Positions 23,491-32,778 are shown, counted from the first letter of the stretch. The stretch is 39,312 nucleotides of DNA from Syntrophaceae bacterium (GCA_013388635.1 JACAEX010000059.1:1-39312), one strand, 5' to 3'. A program made the numbers and translations. The notes: a model not told the origin generated them from the sequence alone.

Positions 23491-23506
23491 GGTAGATTCC
23501 TAACCC

Positions 23507-23686
23507 TTAAAGTGAAAGAATTTGGTCAGGTAACGGAAACACGGTATTTTCCTTCCCCTTGGCCAGATTTTTTTTCATGCGGTTTAATGCCTCTTCGAGC
23601 GATTTATCCCTCTTGAGAAGGTCTTCAATCTTCTCGATTTCTTCCGATTCAGTAAAGTTGTGCCGGCAATTCCCAATATTTAAGTA
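23507..23686 (-). pseudogene. C-terminal remnant of an unidentified coding sequence
   Basis: A minus-strand frame ending at TAA (23507-23509) is open for about 60 codons and reads like a genuine protein end (FTESEEIEKIEDLLKRDKSL, then NRMKKNLAKGKENTVFPLP). It has no usable start codon and dissolves upstream into a GTGTCTGACCCC-type phrase. The last third is repeated, frameshifted, at 22612-22671. I suspect the tail of a transposase or similar mobile gene, but cannot name it. Confidence 0.45.
23524..23579. repeat. degenerate direct repeat, right copy
   Basis: This is the counterpart of 22612-22671. Here the minus-strand frame is intact and forms the end of the remnant at 23507-23686. Confidence 0.6.
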
Positions 23687-23721
23687 TCTGTGTCTGACCC
23701 CGCACCTCCTGACAGAAAGGG

Positions 23722-23749
23722 TTGACTTTTTCTACAAATCATTTACTCT
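23722..23749 (+). promoter_or_regulatory. candidate sigma-70 promoter for purN-purL
   Basis: TTGACT (23722-23727) and TACTCT (23744-23749) are 16 bp apart, about 40 nt before the purN start. No purine riboswitch was recognised in the leader. Confidence 0.45.
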
Positions 23750-23788
23750 GCGTATAGGCAGATCGCTCATGATGCAGGTGAGGTTGAG

Positions 23789-24454
23789 ATGGAGCCAAAC
23801 GCCGGAAGGATCAGGGTCTTAGTTTTTGCAAGTGGTGATGCAAAGGGAGGGGGATCCGGGTTTCAGGAACTGGTTGAATTTTCCCGGACGGATCCGCCAG
23901 TACTGGATGCTCAAATCGTCGCGGTCGTCTCAAACCATCGACACGGAGGGGTTCGTAAAAGGGCGGACGCACTTCAGGTCCCTTTTGAGCATTGGCCCGG
24001 ACCTTTCGATGCCAAAGGGTACCGCTCATTCGTTGAAAAATACCGGGCTGACTATGTGATGTGCTCCGGGTGGTTAAAGTTTGTAAGGGGGCTCGATCCT
24101 GCAAGAACAGTCAATATCCATCCCGGCCCCCTGCCGAGGTTTGGAGGGCCAGGGATGTATGGACATCATGTGCACGAAGCCGTCATGGCTGCTTATCATC
24201 GGGGAGAGATAAAGCAGAGCGCTGTGACCATGCATTTTGTTGACGAGACCGCCTATGACCACGGCCCCATCATCTTTCAGATGCCCGTCTTGATCAGGCC
24301 TGACGATGATGCCGAGACACTGGCTAAAAGAGTGAATGAAAAGGAACGTGCCTGGCAGAGTTACATTTTAAACCTGGTCATTCATCGCCATATTTATCTC
24401 GAAGATGGGCAGGTCCTTTATAAAGGCGTTCCACCGAAAAGGCTTTTTTACTGA
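23789..24454 (+). CDS. purN: phosphoribosylglycinamide formyltransferase
   Basis: PurN transfers a formyl group from 10-formyl-THF to GAR in purine synthesis. The 221-residue protein keeps the catalytic triad N109-H111-D157. These residues lie in VNIHPGPLPRFGGPGMYG and, further on, AYDHGPII. The N-terminal VLVFASGD replaces the usual VLISGNGSN loop, and a Lys/Gly-rich insertion follows it, so this is a divergent branch of the formyltransferase family. The ATG follows GAGG by about 6 nt. It is 13 nt upstream of purL and obviously co-transcribed, which supports the purine role. Confidence 0.85.
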   Translation: MEPNAGRIRVLVFASGDAKGGGSGFQELVEFSRTDPPVLDAQIVAVVSNHRHGGVRKRADALQVPFEHWPGPFDAKGYRSFVEKYRADYVMCSGWLKFVRGLDPARTVNIHPGPLPRFGGPGMYGHHVHEAVMAAYHRGEIKQSAVTMHFVDETAYDHGPIIFQMPVLIRPDDDAETLAKRVNEKERAWQSYILNLVIHRHIYLEDGQVLYKGVPPKRLFY

Positions 24455-24467
24455 GAAGGCAGGGGGT

Positions 24468-27400
24468 ATGTACCACTTTTTCTTGCCCAAAGATGAACAT
24501 CTGGAATACTGCTTCAATGTGGAGACGTCGGCCCCATTGAGTTCCGATGAGCTTTCGATTTTAAGGCAGATCCTGGCCGATGGGTTTGTGTTGGAAAGCA
24601 TTTCCACCCAACCGATTCAGCCTGAGGGATGCGAGGTTGTGGAGCTCGGTCCCCGCATGAATTTTGCGACCGCCTATTCAACCAATATCGTCGCCATTTG
24701 TCATACCTGCGGGCTTGACAAGGTGTTGCGCATCGAACGTTCCCGGCGGTACTACCTTCGTGAGGGGGTGGACAAGGACCGTTTCATTCAGGAGCATCAC
24801 GATCGAATGACCGAATGCCTCTATGATCGTCCCTTGGAGACTTTCGAACCCGAAATCCTGCCAGAACCTGTTTTTGAGGTCCCCTTGAAGGAAAAGGGGC
24901 TGAGCGCCTTTCTGGAAATCCCGGGTCTTGCAATGGATGAGTGGGATCGAAATCTCTACTACGATTACTTTGTCAAGGAAGAGGGAAGGAATCCCACGAT
25001 CGTCGAGATCAGGGACCTGGACAACGCCAACAGCGAGCATTCACGGCATGGGTATTTCAAGGGAAGACAGATCATCAACGGCGTGGCCATGCCCGAGACG
25101 CTTTTGGAGATCGTTAAATCGACCTTAAGGGCGAACCCATCCAACAGCATCATTGCCTTCAAGGACAATTCAAGCGGGATCCAGGGGTATGACTGCTGGA
25201 CGATCCTTCCTGAAAAGCCTGGGAAGCCATCCGCCTTCGAGAAAGAAAGGGTCCATTACCATATCATTTTTACTGCGGAGACGCACAATTTTCCGACCGG
25301 AGTCGCTCCTTTCCCGGGCGCGGAAACCGGCACGGGCGGACGAATTCGTGATGTCCACGCCACAGGGAAGGGAGGGCTTGTGGTGGCCGGGACAGCGGCA
25401 TACTGTGTCGCCAACTTACTCATCCCCGGCTACGATCTGCCCTGGGAAGACAAGAGGTCTGTCTATCTCTCAAATCTAGCCTCTCCTCTCACCATCGAAA
25501 TCAGGGCCAGCGATGGCGCAAGCGATTATGGGAATAAGTTCGGAGAGCCGGTGATTTTAGGTTTTACCCGTTCATTTGACCAGAGGCTTGAGAACGGAGA
25601 GCGCTGGGCCTGGATCAAGCCGATTATGTTCACAGGAGGGATCGGACAGATCGATGACAGGCATGTCGAGAAGGGTGAGGCGAAGAAGGGGATGCTGATT
25701 GTCCAGGTGGGCGGCCCTGCTTATGGCATTGGGGTGAGCGGAGGCTCGGCCTCGAGCAAGCTCCAGGGAGAGAATGTGGAGGAGCTCGATTTTAATGCGG
25801 TTCAACGTGGCGATGCGGAGATGGAGCAGAAGCTGAACCGGGTCATTCGAGCTTGCGTGGAGATGGGAGATCGCAATCCCATCGTCAGCGTCCATGATCA
25901 AGGGGCGGGCGGCCCTGCCAATGTTCTAAAGGAGCTTGTCGAGAAGGCCGGAGGCAGAATCGAGCTCAGGCGTATTAAACTTGGAGATCCGACCCTATCC
26001 GTGCTTAAGATCTGGATCGCCGAATATCAGGAGCGATGTGGCTTCTTGATCCCTCCCGAAAGGATCGAGGAGTTCAAGTCGATCTGCGAAAGGGAAAAGG
26101 TCAATTGCGAAATTCTCGGGGAGGTGACCGGAGATGGCCGATTCGTGGTTCATGACGAACGAGACGGTTCGACGCCGGTCAATCTCAATCTCGCAAAGGT
26201 CCTGGGCAACATGCCACAGAAGACGTTCACGGACCAAAGGATCGATCCACTGCTTAAACCTCTTGAACTACCGGATCCCCTGTCCGTGGAAGAGGCCCTG
26301 TCCCGTGTTCTTCGCAATCTGGCGGTCGGGTCAAAGAGATTCCTGACCAACAAGGTGGACCGGAGTGTGACGGGGTTGATCGTAAGACAACAATGCTGCG
26401 GTCCGCTCCAATTAACGGTCGGCGATGTGGGGGTGATCGCCCAGAGCCATTTCGGATTGACCGGAGCTGCCACCTCGATTGGCGAGCAACCGATTAAGAT
26501 GTTGGTCGATCCGAAGGCAGGGGCTCGGATGGCGGTTGGAGAGGCGCTGACCAATATGGTATGGGCCCAAATCAGTCGATTGGAGGATATCAAGTGTTCG
26601 GCCAACTGGATGTGGGCCCCGAAGCTTCCGGGCGAAGGAGCCGCACTTTATGATGCGGCCTGTGCGATGAGGGATCTGATGATCCAGTTGGGGATTGCGG
26701 TGGATGGAGGAAAGGACAGTCTCTCCATGGCAACCCGTGTGGGAGAGGAGGTTGTGAAATCCCCCCGTGAGCTCGTGATTTCTGCCTATGCGACGATGCC
26801 TGATATCACTCGGGTGGTCACTCCGGATATCAAAAACCCAGGGCGGAGCCAGCTGATCTTCATCGATATCAGCAAGGGTCAGGCTCGGCTTGGAGGGTCG
26901 GCCTTGGCGCAGGTTTACGGACAGATCGGAAACGATCCTCCGGACGTGGACGATCCTGAGATGCTTAAACGTGCCTTTCGGGCAATCCAGAAGTTGATTT
27001 CAGAAAATCTCGTTCTCGCAGGACATGACATCAGCGATGGAGGCCTGATCACGACGCTTCTTGAGATGGCCTTTTCTGGAAACTGCGGATTGAAGATCGA
27101 AATGGAGGGCCCGTGGAAACCCTTTGAGAGGTTTTTTGCGGAGGAGTTAGGGGCGGTGATCGAATGTCACAACAAAGATGTTCGGAGGGTTTTGGAGATT
27201 CTCGACTCTTTTCATCTCCGCTCGACCCTGATCGGTGAGACGATTGAGGAGAAGAAGATCCATGTGACCTATAATGGGCAAGATATCCTTGAATCGGACA
27301 TGCGCATCCTTCGCCAGTGGTGGGAGGAAACGTCCTATCAGATCGAGCGCCTTCAGATGAACTCCCAGTGCGCTGATCAGGAGAGGAAGAATATCTTCGA

Positions 27401-28286
27401 TCGGAAAGGTCCGGCCTATATCATCCCTTTTGACCCCCGGCCAACGCCAATCCATCTTCTCGAGGCGAGAGAAAAGCTAGAGGTAGCGATCCTCAGGGAA
27501 GAGGGAAGCAACGGGGATCGAGAGATGACCTCTGCCTTCTATCAGGCAGGCTTCAGACCGTGGGATGTCACCATGACCGATCTGATCCGTGGAAGGGTGA
27601 CGCTGGAACGTTTCAGAGGACTGGTTGCAGTCGGAGGGTTCTCTTACGCCGATGTCCCGGAGAGTGCGAAAGGGTGGGCGGCAGCGATCCGATTCAATGA
27701 AAGATTGAAAAGGATGTTTGACGATTTTTACAATCGTTCGGACACGTTTACTCTGGGGGTGTGCAACGGCTGCCAGCTCTTCGCACTCTTAGGATGGGTC
27801 CCCTGGACGGGAATCCCTGACCGGCAGCAGCCCCGGTTCGTCCAGAATCTGTCCGGTCGGTTTGAATCCCGGTGGGTGACAGTCAAGATTTTGGACAGCC
27901 CGGCGATCATGTTCAAAGGCATGGCCGATTCCATACTCGGAATCTGGGTGGCTCATGGTGAGGGAAGGCTTCACCTTCCCGACCCAAGGCTGATGGATGA
28001 GATCATCGCCAAGAGACTTGTCCCAATCGTCTTTGTGGATGATGAAGGCCGGGTGGATGGAAAGGTTTCACAGAGCTATCCGTTTAATCCGAATGGATCC
28101 CCTTATGGGATAGCAGGGCTCTGTTCCCCTGATGGACGGCATCTGGCCATGATGCCCCATCCAGAGCGGTCGTTTCTGAAGTGGCAGTGGCCGTGGATGC
28201 CTAAGGATCTCAACGATCGGCTGAAGGCATCGCCCTGGATTCGGATGTTCCAGAACGCAAGAGAGTGGTGCGATGGGGTGAAATAA
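24468..28286 (+). CDS. purL: phosphoribosylformylglycinamidine synthase, large single-chain form
   Basis: PurL converts FGAR, glutamine and ATP to FGAM. This 1272-residue protein is the single-chain type usual in gammaproteobacteria and eukaryotes. An N-terminal PurS-like part is followed by a linker and two AIRS-type ATPase halves, including NSEHSRHGYFKG, FTAETHNFPTGVAPFPGA and GRIRDVHATGKGG, with HDISDGGL in the second half. The C-terminal glutaminase has nucleophile C1099 in GVCNGCQLFALLG, HGEGRL and the late MMPHPERSF. The start is ATG at 24468; a longer frame from 24405 would overlap purN by 50 nt and lacks support. The ribosome binding site GAAGG lies 9 nt upstream. Confidence 0.95.
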   Translation: MYHFFLPKDEHLEYCFNVETSAPLSSDELSILRQILADGFVLESISTQPIQPEGCEVVELGPRMNFATAYSTNIVAICHTCGLDKVLRIERSRRYYLREGVDKDRFIQEHHDRMTECLYDRPLETFEPEILPEPVFEVPLKEKGLSAFLEIPGLAMDEWDRNLYYDYFVKEEGRNPTIVEIRDLDNANSEHSRHGYFKGRQIINGVAMPETLLEIVKSTLRANPSNSIIAFKDNSSGIQGYDCWTILPEKPGKPSAFEKERVHYHIIFTAETHNFPTGVAPFPGAETGTGGRIRDVHATGKGGLVVAGTAAYCVANLLIPGYDLPWEDKRSVYLSNLASPLTIEIRASDGASDYGNKFGEPVILGFTRSFDQRLENGERWAWIKPIMFTGGIGQIDDRHVEKGEAKKGMLIVQVGGPAYGIGVSGGSASSKLQGENVEELDFNAVQRGDAEMEQKLNRVIRACVEMGDRNPIVSVHDQGAGGPANVLKELVEKAGGRIELRRIKLGDPTLSVLKIWIAEYQERCGFLIPPERIEEFKSICEREKVNCEILGEVTGDGRFVVHDERDGSTPVNLNLAKVLGNMPQKTFTDQRIDPLLKPLELPDPLSVEEALSRVLRNLAVGSKRFLTNKVDRSVTGLIVRQQCCGPLQLTVGDVGVIAQSHFGLTGAATSIGEQPIKMLVDPKAGARMAVGEALTNMVWAQISRLEDIKCSANWMWAPKLPGEGAALYDAACAMRDLMIQLGIAVDGGKDSLSMATRVGEEVVKSPRELVISAYATMPDITRVVTPDIKNPGRSQLIFIDISKGQARLGGSALAQVYGQIGNDPPDVDDPEMLKRAFRAIQKLISENLVLAGHDISDGGLITTLLEMAFSGNCGLKIEMEGPWKPFERFFAEELGAVIECHNKDVRRVLEILDSFHLRSTLIGETIEEKKIHVTYNGQDILESDMRILRQWWEETSYQIERLQMNSQCADQERKNIFDRKGPAYIIPFDPRPTPIHLLEAREKLEVAILREEGSNGDREMTSAFYQAGFRPWDVTMTDLIRGRVTLERFRGLVAVGGFSYADVPESAKGWAAAIRFNERLKRMFDDFYNRSDTFTLGVCNGCQLFALLGWVPWTGIPDRQQPRFVQNLSGRFESRWVTVKILDSPAIMFKGMADSILGIWVAHGEGRLHLPDPRLMDEIIAKRLVPIVFVDDEGRVDGKVSQSYPFNPNGSPYGIAGLCSPDGRHLAMMPHPERSFLKWQWPWMPKDLNDRLKASPWIRMFQNAREWCDGVK

Positions 28287-28452
28287 ACGTCATTGTCCCG
28301 CGCCCTGTTGCGACCGCCGTCCTGGAGATCACGCTGAGGCCGGTTGCGAAAAGGCGGGGAGGAAAATTTCAGAAATCTACGGCCTCTGAAAGAGCAGAGA
28401 CCCCTGCCATGCGAAATTCGATCAATGCCTGAGGTTATGTTATATGAAAAAA

Positions 28453-28495
28453 GAGTCACCCCGGTTCACCCGAGGTGTCTCTTCTGAGACTTTTT
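28453..28495 (+). promoter_or_regulatory. possible attenuator hairpins upstream of the aldolase gene
   Basis: GTCTC (28477-28481) can pair with GAGAC (28486-28490) just before TTTTT, a small terminator. The same GTCTC is also part of GGTGTCTC (28474-28481), which can pair 7 of 8 with GAGTCACC (28453-28460), so the two folds exclude each other. The terminator stem is only 5 bp. The rest of the gap 28287-28515 has no gene. Confidence 0.3.
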
Positions 28496-28515
28496 CCATC
28501 AAGGAGGTATCCTCG

Positions 28516-29412
28516 ATGTTTAAGCTTCACGGAATTTATGCACCCATCGCAACACCGTTCGCAGGTGGGAAGATCGCCTATGACAAACTGGAGAAGAATT
28601 TGAGATTCTGGCTGGGATCCGATCTCACCGGTATCGTGGTCATGGGTTCCAATGGGGAGTTCGTTCTGCTTTCACCTGAGGAAAAGGAAGAGCTGATGCG
28701 TTTTGTCTGTGGCTATGTGAAGGGAAGGAAACCGGTCATCGCAGGGACCGGCGCCGAGTCCACGGTGGAGACCATCCGCCTGAATAAAGTGGCGGCCGAG
28801 GCAGGGGCCCAGGCAGTGCTCGTCGTAACCCCGAACTACTACAAAGGAGAGATGACCGAGCAGGCACTGGGGCGATTCTACCAGGATGTGGCCGATGCCT
28901 CCCCGCTGCCGGTGATCCTCTACAACATGCCTCGCAACACAGGAGTCAACATCTCCGCCAAACTCGCTGTGGAGCTATCGAAACACCCGAACATCATCGG
29001 GATCAAGGACAGCGGTGGTAATATCGTCCAGATCGCGGAGATCATTCGCAATGCCGCGGAGGGTTTTTCCGTATTTGCCGGATCGGCCAGTTATCTCTAT
29101 CCGACCCTTGCCCTCGGCGGGGCTGGCGGGACGCTGGCCTTGGCCAATATCTTTCCGGACGAGTGCACCCGCCTGCAGACGCTTTTCGAGGCTGGAAAGA
29201 TGAAGGAGGCCCGTGATCTGCAGATAAGGCTCATCGAGAGCAACCATGCGGTCACAGCCAGGTGGGGCATCCCTGGGCTTAAAGCTGCCCTGGATATGAT
29301 CGGTCTCTACGGGGGAGACCCGCGTCCGCCCTTGATGCCCCTGGAAGAAGCGGACCGGGAGGAGCTCCGAAAAATCTTGATTCGGACAGGATTTTTCCCG
29401 AAGAAGACTTAG
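28516..29412 (+). CDS. DHDPS-superfamily aldolase, resembling 4-hydroxy-2-oxoglutarate aldolase
   Basis: The 298-residue TIM-barrel protein has the Schiff-base lysine K164 in IGIKDSGGN and tyrosine Y136 in ILYNMPRNTG. Canonical DapA has GTTGES and YNVPSRTG. This protein has GSNGEF (44-49) and YNMPRNTG, and its C-terminal half, with VTPNYYKGEM and GIPGLKAALDMIGLYGG, recalls the 4-hydroxy-2-oxoglutarate aldolase (HOGA) branch. It therefore probably splits or forms a 2-keto acid rather than making dihydrodipicolinate, though a DapA role is not excluded. The start ATG is set by AAGGAGGT 8 nt upstream; the frame continues upstream to 28444 without a ribosome binding site. Confidence 0.85.
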   Translation: MFKLHGIYAPIATPFAGGKIAYDKLEKNLRFWLGSDLTGIVVMGSNGEFVLLSPEEKEELMRFVCGYVKGRKPVIAGTGAESTVETIRLNKVAAEAGAQAVLVVTPNYYKGEMTEQALGRFYQDVADASPLPVILYNMPRNTGVNISAKLAVELSKHPNIIGIKDSGGNIVQIAEIIRNAAEGFSVFAGSASYLYPTLALGGAGGTLALANIFPDECTRLQTLFEAGKMKEARDLQIRLIESNHAVTARWGIPGLKAALDMIGLYGGDPRPPLMPLEEADREELRKILIRTGFFPKKT

Positions 29413-29498
29413 GGTTTGTCTTTAAGGTGATACCGAAAGAGGTGGGATAGGCTCTTTCAGATGATCTATTCTGATTCCGTTCGGAACAAGGATTTGGA

Positions 29499-30443
29499 TT
29501 GAAGAAATTGGGCACTTACTTGGCTGCATGGTGGAGGCTCTCCAGAGTTCCATTTCTTTCGGTAGGGATCCTTCCATTGATTTTGGGATTTGTACTGGCC
29601 TGGCGATGGGGTTATAAAGGCCCGTTCGGACTCTACCTCCTCTCATCGATGTCAGTCATCCTCATCATGTGGATGACCTATTATCTTGGCGAGCGGAACG
29701 ATTTGGAGGGAGATCGGATCAACCAGGATTTTAATCGGTTTTCAGGCGGATCGAGGGTTTTGGTGAAGGGGTTTGTCCCTCCTTGGTTTTCATCCCTTCT
29801 GGGATATGCGTCCATGGTTGGAGCAGTCCTGACCGGTTTCTATATCTATTGGCGATATCAGACGGGTTTCTGGACCCTCCTCCTTGGAGGGATCGGCATC
29901 TCTTCTGGATTTTTCTATTCAAACAAGCCTTTTCGATGGTCTTACCGCGGGGTGGGAGAGATGCTCATCGGGTTCTGTTACGGATGGCTGCCGATCGCTA
30001 CGGGATTCTATCTCTTTACAGGCTTCTTCAGCCACCAGATCTTATTGCTTTCCATCCCCGTCGGCCTCTCCATCTTTAATGTGATCCTGATCAATGAATT
30101 TCCAGATGAAGAGGCGGACCGGGCGATCGGCAAGAGGAATTTGGTAGTCCGGTTCGGGAAGGAGAGGATGGGCGATCTCTATATGGGGCTCTCCATATTG
30201 GTCGCTCTCTCTTTTGTTAAGGTGTTGGGGATCTTCGGCCAAACCCCGGCCTGGCCCATCCTTCTCTCAGCCTTTCCGTTGGCCCTCATCCTCTCCAGCC
30301 TCATCCGGGTCTGGCGGGAGGATTTCCGAGATCCCAAAAGGCTTGAAGGTCTCTGCCGGAATACCCTACTGATCAATCTTTCGATCACGATGATCTTGAC
30401 GGTTCAACAGACACTCATCTCCTCGATCGCAAGGAGACCCTAA
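29499..30443 (+). CDS. UbiA-family prenyltransferase (MenA-like)
   Basis: This 314-residue integral membrane protein has about eight helices and both aspartate motifs of the family. These are N67-D68-x3-D72 (NDLEGDRINQD) and the second motif NEFPDEEAD (199-207). SNKPFRWSYRGVGE is like MenA. UbiA enzymes attach prenyl chains to aromatic or other acceptors for quinones, haem O or lipids. The start is TTG at 29499 with AAGGA 6 nt upstream. The neighbours (an unknown protein, an AsmA-like protein, a hydrolase) do not name the acceptor, so menaquinone synthesis is only one possibility. Confidence 0.88.
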   Translation: MKKLGTYLAAWWRLSRVPFLSVGILPLILGFVLAWRWGYKGPFGLYLLSSMSVILIMWMTYYLGERNDLEGDRINQDFNRFSGGSRVLVKGFVPPWFSSLLGYASMVGAVLTGFYIYWRYQTGFWTLLLGGIGISSGFFYSNKPFRWSYRGVGEMLIGFCYGWLPIATGFYLFTGFFSHQILLLSIPVGLSIFNVILINEFPDEEADRAIGKRNLVVRFGKERMGDLYMGLSILVALSFVKVLGIFGQTPAWPILLSAFPLALILSSLIRVWREDFRDPKRLEGLCRNTLLINLSITMILTVQQTLISSIARRP

Positions 30444-30447
30444 TACG

Positions 30448-31587
30448 ATGGAAGATATTCAATCCCTCATTGACCAGATCAGGACCGACATCTTGCAGGG
30501 GAGGTCAGAGGATGAGATCCTTGAGGCCCTTTTTCCTCTTTTTGAAAAAGATCGGGAGACCGGTGAGAGATTGGTCGAGTTGATGACAAGGATTTCCCAT
30601 CCGAAGATTGCCAAGGTTCTTCATCGCATGCTTCAGGTTTCTCCGGAAAAGAGGGTCAGGAAACTGATCAAACGTTCGCTCTACCGGTTGAAGGCTAAGG
30701 GGATCGCAGTCGAGGAGGTCTCTCCGGAAAAGAGGATCTCCGTTCTGCGGCCATTACAGACAGAATCTCCCAAAGGGTTCGGTGGAGGGATAGATTTTCT
30801 TGGCCAGCGCCTCCTTCTCCTGGCCATTCCCCATGCGGGTCGAGGGTTGACCGTCATGCAGGGGGTGATCAGTGATACAGAAGGCCTTGTCGATTTCTCT
30901 GGAGGGGAGATGACGCGGAAAGAGCTCAGGGCATTTCTGAAAGAGGTTCAGGAAGAGAGTCCATTCCCATTGGTTGAGATGGAGCCTTCTTATGCGGGAT
31001 TCCTTTTTCATAAGGCCTATCAGTTGACCCTTGAGAGGAAGAAGGCTCTCCCTCACGGTTACCTCCGCTTTAAAAGTGAGATCGAGGGAATCAAGAAGGA
31101 TTATGAGAGACCTCTGATCTACGCTCTTTTGCCATCGGACGAACTGACGGAAGATGACCGGATGTTACAAAGGGGAGGGGAACTTCTTCTGTCGCGTGAG
31201 ATCTCCAGCTGGAGAGTTGAGGAAGAGATCCGACCCTATGCGGAGGAGGTGTGGGAGGCGGAGGAGTCGAAGATCGTTCTTACACAATCCCAGAAGGAGG
31301 CTCGGTTTCAGGGAATCTATCAAAAGGCACTGTCCGGGATCTTCACGGACGAGCGGAGACTCCTCTATCAGCGGAGGCTGGAAGAGATGGCCTATATCTT
31401 CTTCAAATTGGGAAAGCAGGAAGAGGCGAGGATCTCTCTGGCTGTAGCGATCGATCTCCAGAAGCCGTTGAATCCAATTCAGCCCAATCCTTTCCTGTTG
31501 CAGCTTGTAGTGAAATCGATCTTCGCCTTTTTAAAAGACGCTTATGAGAGGAAGGCAGCGGAGCCTTCTCTAATTGTGAGACCGTAA
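30448..31587 (+). CDS. uncharacterised 379-aa protein next to the prenyltransferase
   Basis: I do not recognise this family. The protein has no signal peptide or membrane helix. The N-terminal 95 residues are helical and charged, with HEAT-like pairs (HPKIAKVLHRMLQVSPEKRV, then RKLIKRSLYRLKAKGI). A central region (about 105-200) with IDFLGQRLLLLAIPHAGRGL and SDTEGLVDFSGGEM looks like an alpha/beta domain. The C-terminal 130 residues are helical. It starts 4 nt after the prenyltransferase stop, so the two are coupled. The tight spacing suggests a shared process, possibly as a partner or chaperone of the membrane enzyme, but nothing in the sequence proves it. Confidence 0.8.
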   Translation: MEDIQSLIDQIRTDILQGRSEDEILEALFPLFEKDRETGERLVELMTRISHPKIAKVLHRMLQVSPEKRVRKLIKRSLYRLKAKGIAVEEVSPEKRISVLRPLQTESPKGFGGGIDFLGQRLLLLAIPHAGRGLTVMQGVISDTEGLVDFSGGEMTRKELRAFLKEVQEESPFPLVEMEPSYAGFLFHKAYQLTLERKKALPHGYLRFKSEIEGIKKDYERPLIYALLPSDELTEDDRMLQRGGELLLSREISSWRVEEEIRPYAEEVWEAEESKIVLTQSQKEARFQGIYQKALSGIFTDERRLLYQRRLEEMAYIFFKLGKQEEARISLAVAIDLQKPLNPIQPNPFLLQLVVKSIFAFLKDAYERKAAEPSLIVRP

Positions 31588-31653
31588 TAAGAGCATAGGG
31601 CATAGCGTGCGCCTGGCGCTATCCGCTCTGCAATTTATATAGGGGTAAAAAGA

Positions 31654-32778
31654 ATGAAGAAGTGGTTAATCATCGTGGGGATCATCGCTCTCTTTTTCAT
31701 AGGGGGATACTTCGTCGTCTCCTTTTATGCCGTGAAATTCATCGAGGCTCGGCTTCAGCGAGTGGTGGGCCCTGGATTCACGATGGCCGAGATCAAAATC
31801 CGACCGACCTACCTCTCCGCCAGAGGTATTCGATATGAAGACCCGCTCTCAAAAAGGAGATTTTTTTCAATTGAGGAGATGAGAATCTATCCTGCTCTCC
31901 TCTCTTTTTTGAAAGGGACCTTACTGGAGGTTCGGGAATGTGCGATCTTGGGCCCCTCTGCCATCTTCTATCGATCGCAAGAGGGTCACTTCATCGGTCC
32001 CTGGACGGCAATGGGGAAGAAGGAGAAGGCCGGAGAGATTCCGGATAAGAAAGAGAAGAAGGAGAAGGAATCCGTTCGCATCAAGATCGATCGGTTTCGA
32101 ATCAAGAAGGGGTCGGTCGATTTTGAGGATGAAAAGGTGGGGGGGAGACCCCCGCAGATCAGACTGAGAGACGTCGATTTAGAGATAAAGAACGTTCAGT
32201 ATCCCTTCCTCTCGATCCATTCTCCCATCGAATTGAAAGGGAAGATGAAAGGGAGAGAAAAAGACGGGAGTTTTTCTATAAAAGGCTGGATCGATCTGAG
32301 AACCATGGATATGGCGACCTGGTTCAAGCTTCAGGAGATCGAAGTGAAGACCTTCGAACCCTACTATCGAAAGAAGGTCTCCGCAGAGATCGAATCGGGC
32401 CGACTCGACCTGGAGGCGAAGATCGACGTAAAACAGAAGATGATCGATGCCCCTGGTCAGTTGGAACTGATCGATCTCCGTATCAAGGAGGAAGGGACGG
32501 TCCTTTGGATCCCGGCGAAAGCCCTCCTCTCTCTTTTGAAGCAGAGGGACAATCGGATTCAACTCCGGTTCCACGTAAAAGGGAATATTGATGACCCCCA
32601 GTTCAGCCTTCAGGAGACCTTCTTCACACGGATCGCCCTTTCCCTGGCGGAGACCCTGGGAATTCCGATCAAGGTCGTGGGCGAGACAGTTCTTGAGGGG
32701 ACGACAAAAGGTATCGGAGGGATCGTCGAAGGATTGAAGTCGTTCGAAAAGATGTTCAAGAAGAAGAAGGAGAGGTGA
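31654..32778 (+). CDS. AsmA-like (DUF748-type) membrane-anchored protein
   Basis: The 374-residue protein has one N-terminal membrane helix (about 4-24) and a long periplasmic part built of repeated beta strands (IRPTYLSARGIRYED, LRDVDLEIKNVQYPF, LELIDLRIKEEG). The charged KKEKKEKE linker lies at about 130-145 and the end is basic. This resembles AsmA/DUF748 proteins, thought to bridge the inner and outer membranes and move phospholipid. A ribosome binding site AGGGG precedes the ATG. It is short for the family and may be a one-domain version. Confidence 0.75.
   Translation: MKKWLIIVGIIALFFIGGYFVVSFYAVKFIEARLQRVVGPGFTMAEIKIRPTYLSARGIRYEDPLSKRRFFSIEEMRIYPALLSFLKGTLLEVRECAILGPSAIFYRSQEGHFIGPWTAMGKKEKAGEIPDKKEKKEKESVRIKIDRFRIKKGSVDFEDEKVGGRPPQIRLRDVDLEIKNVQYPFLSIHSPIELKGKMKGREKDGSFSIKGWIDLRTMDMATWFKLQEIEVKTFEPYYRKKVSAEIESGRLDLEAKIDVKQKMIDAPGQLELIDLRIKEEGTVLWIPAKALLSLLKQRDNRIQLRFHVKGNIDDPQFSLQETFFTRIALSLAETLGIPIKVVGETVLEGTTKGIGGIVEGLKSFEKMFKKKKER

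Noticed and set aside
23690-23788. Purine riboswitch before purN
   Set aside because: The leader after the candidate promoter is only about 30 nt and lacks the conserved purine aptamer core.
28444-28515. 24-residue N-terminal extension of the aldolase
   Set aside because: No ribosome binding site at 28444, the residues are not like the family, and AAGGAGGT sits perfectly before ATG 28516.
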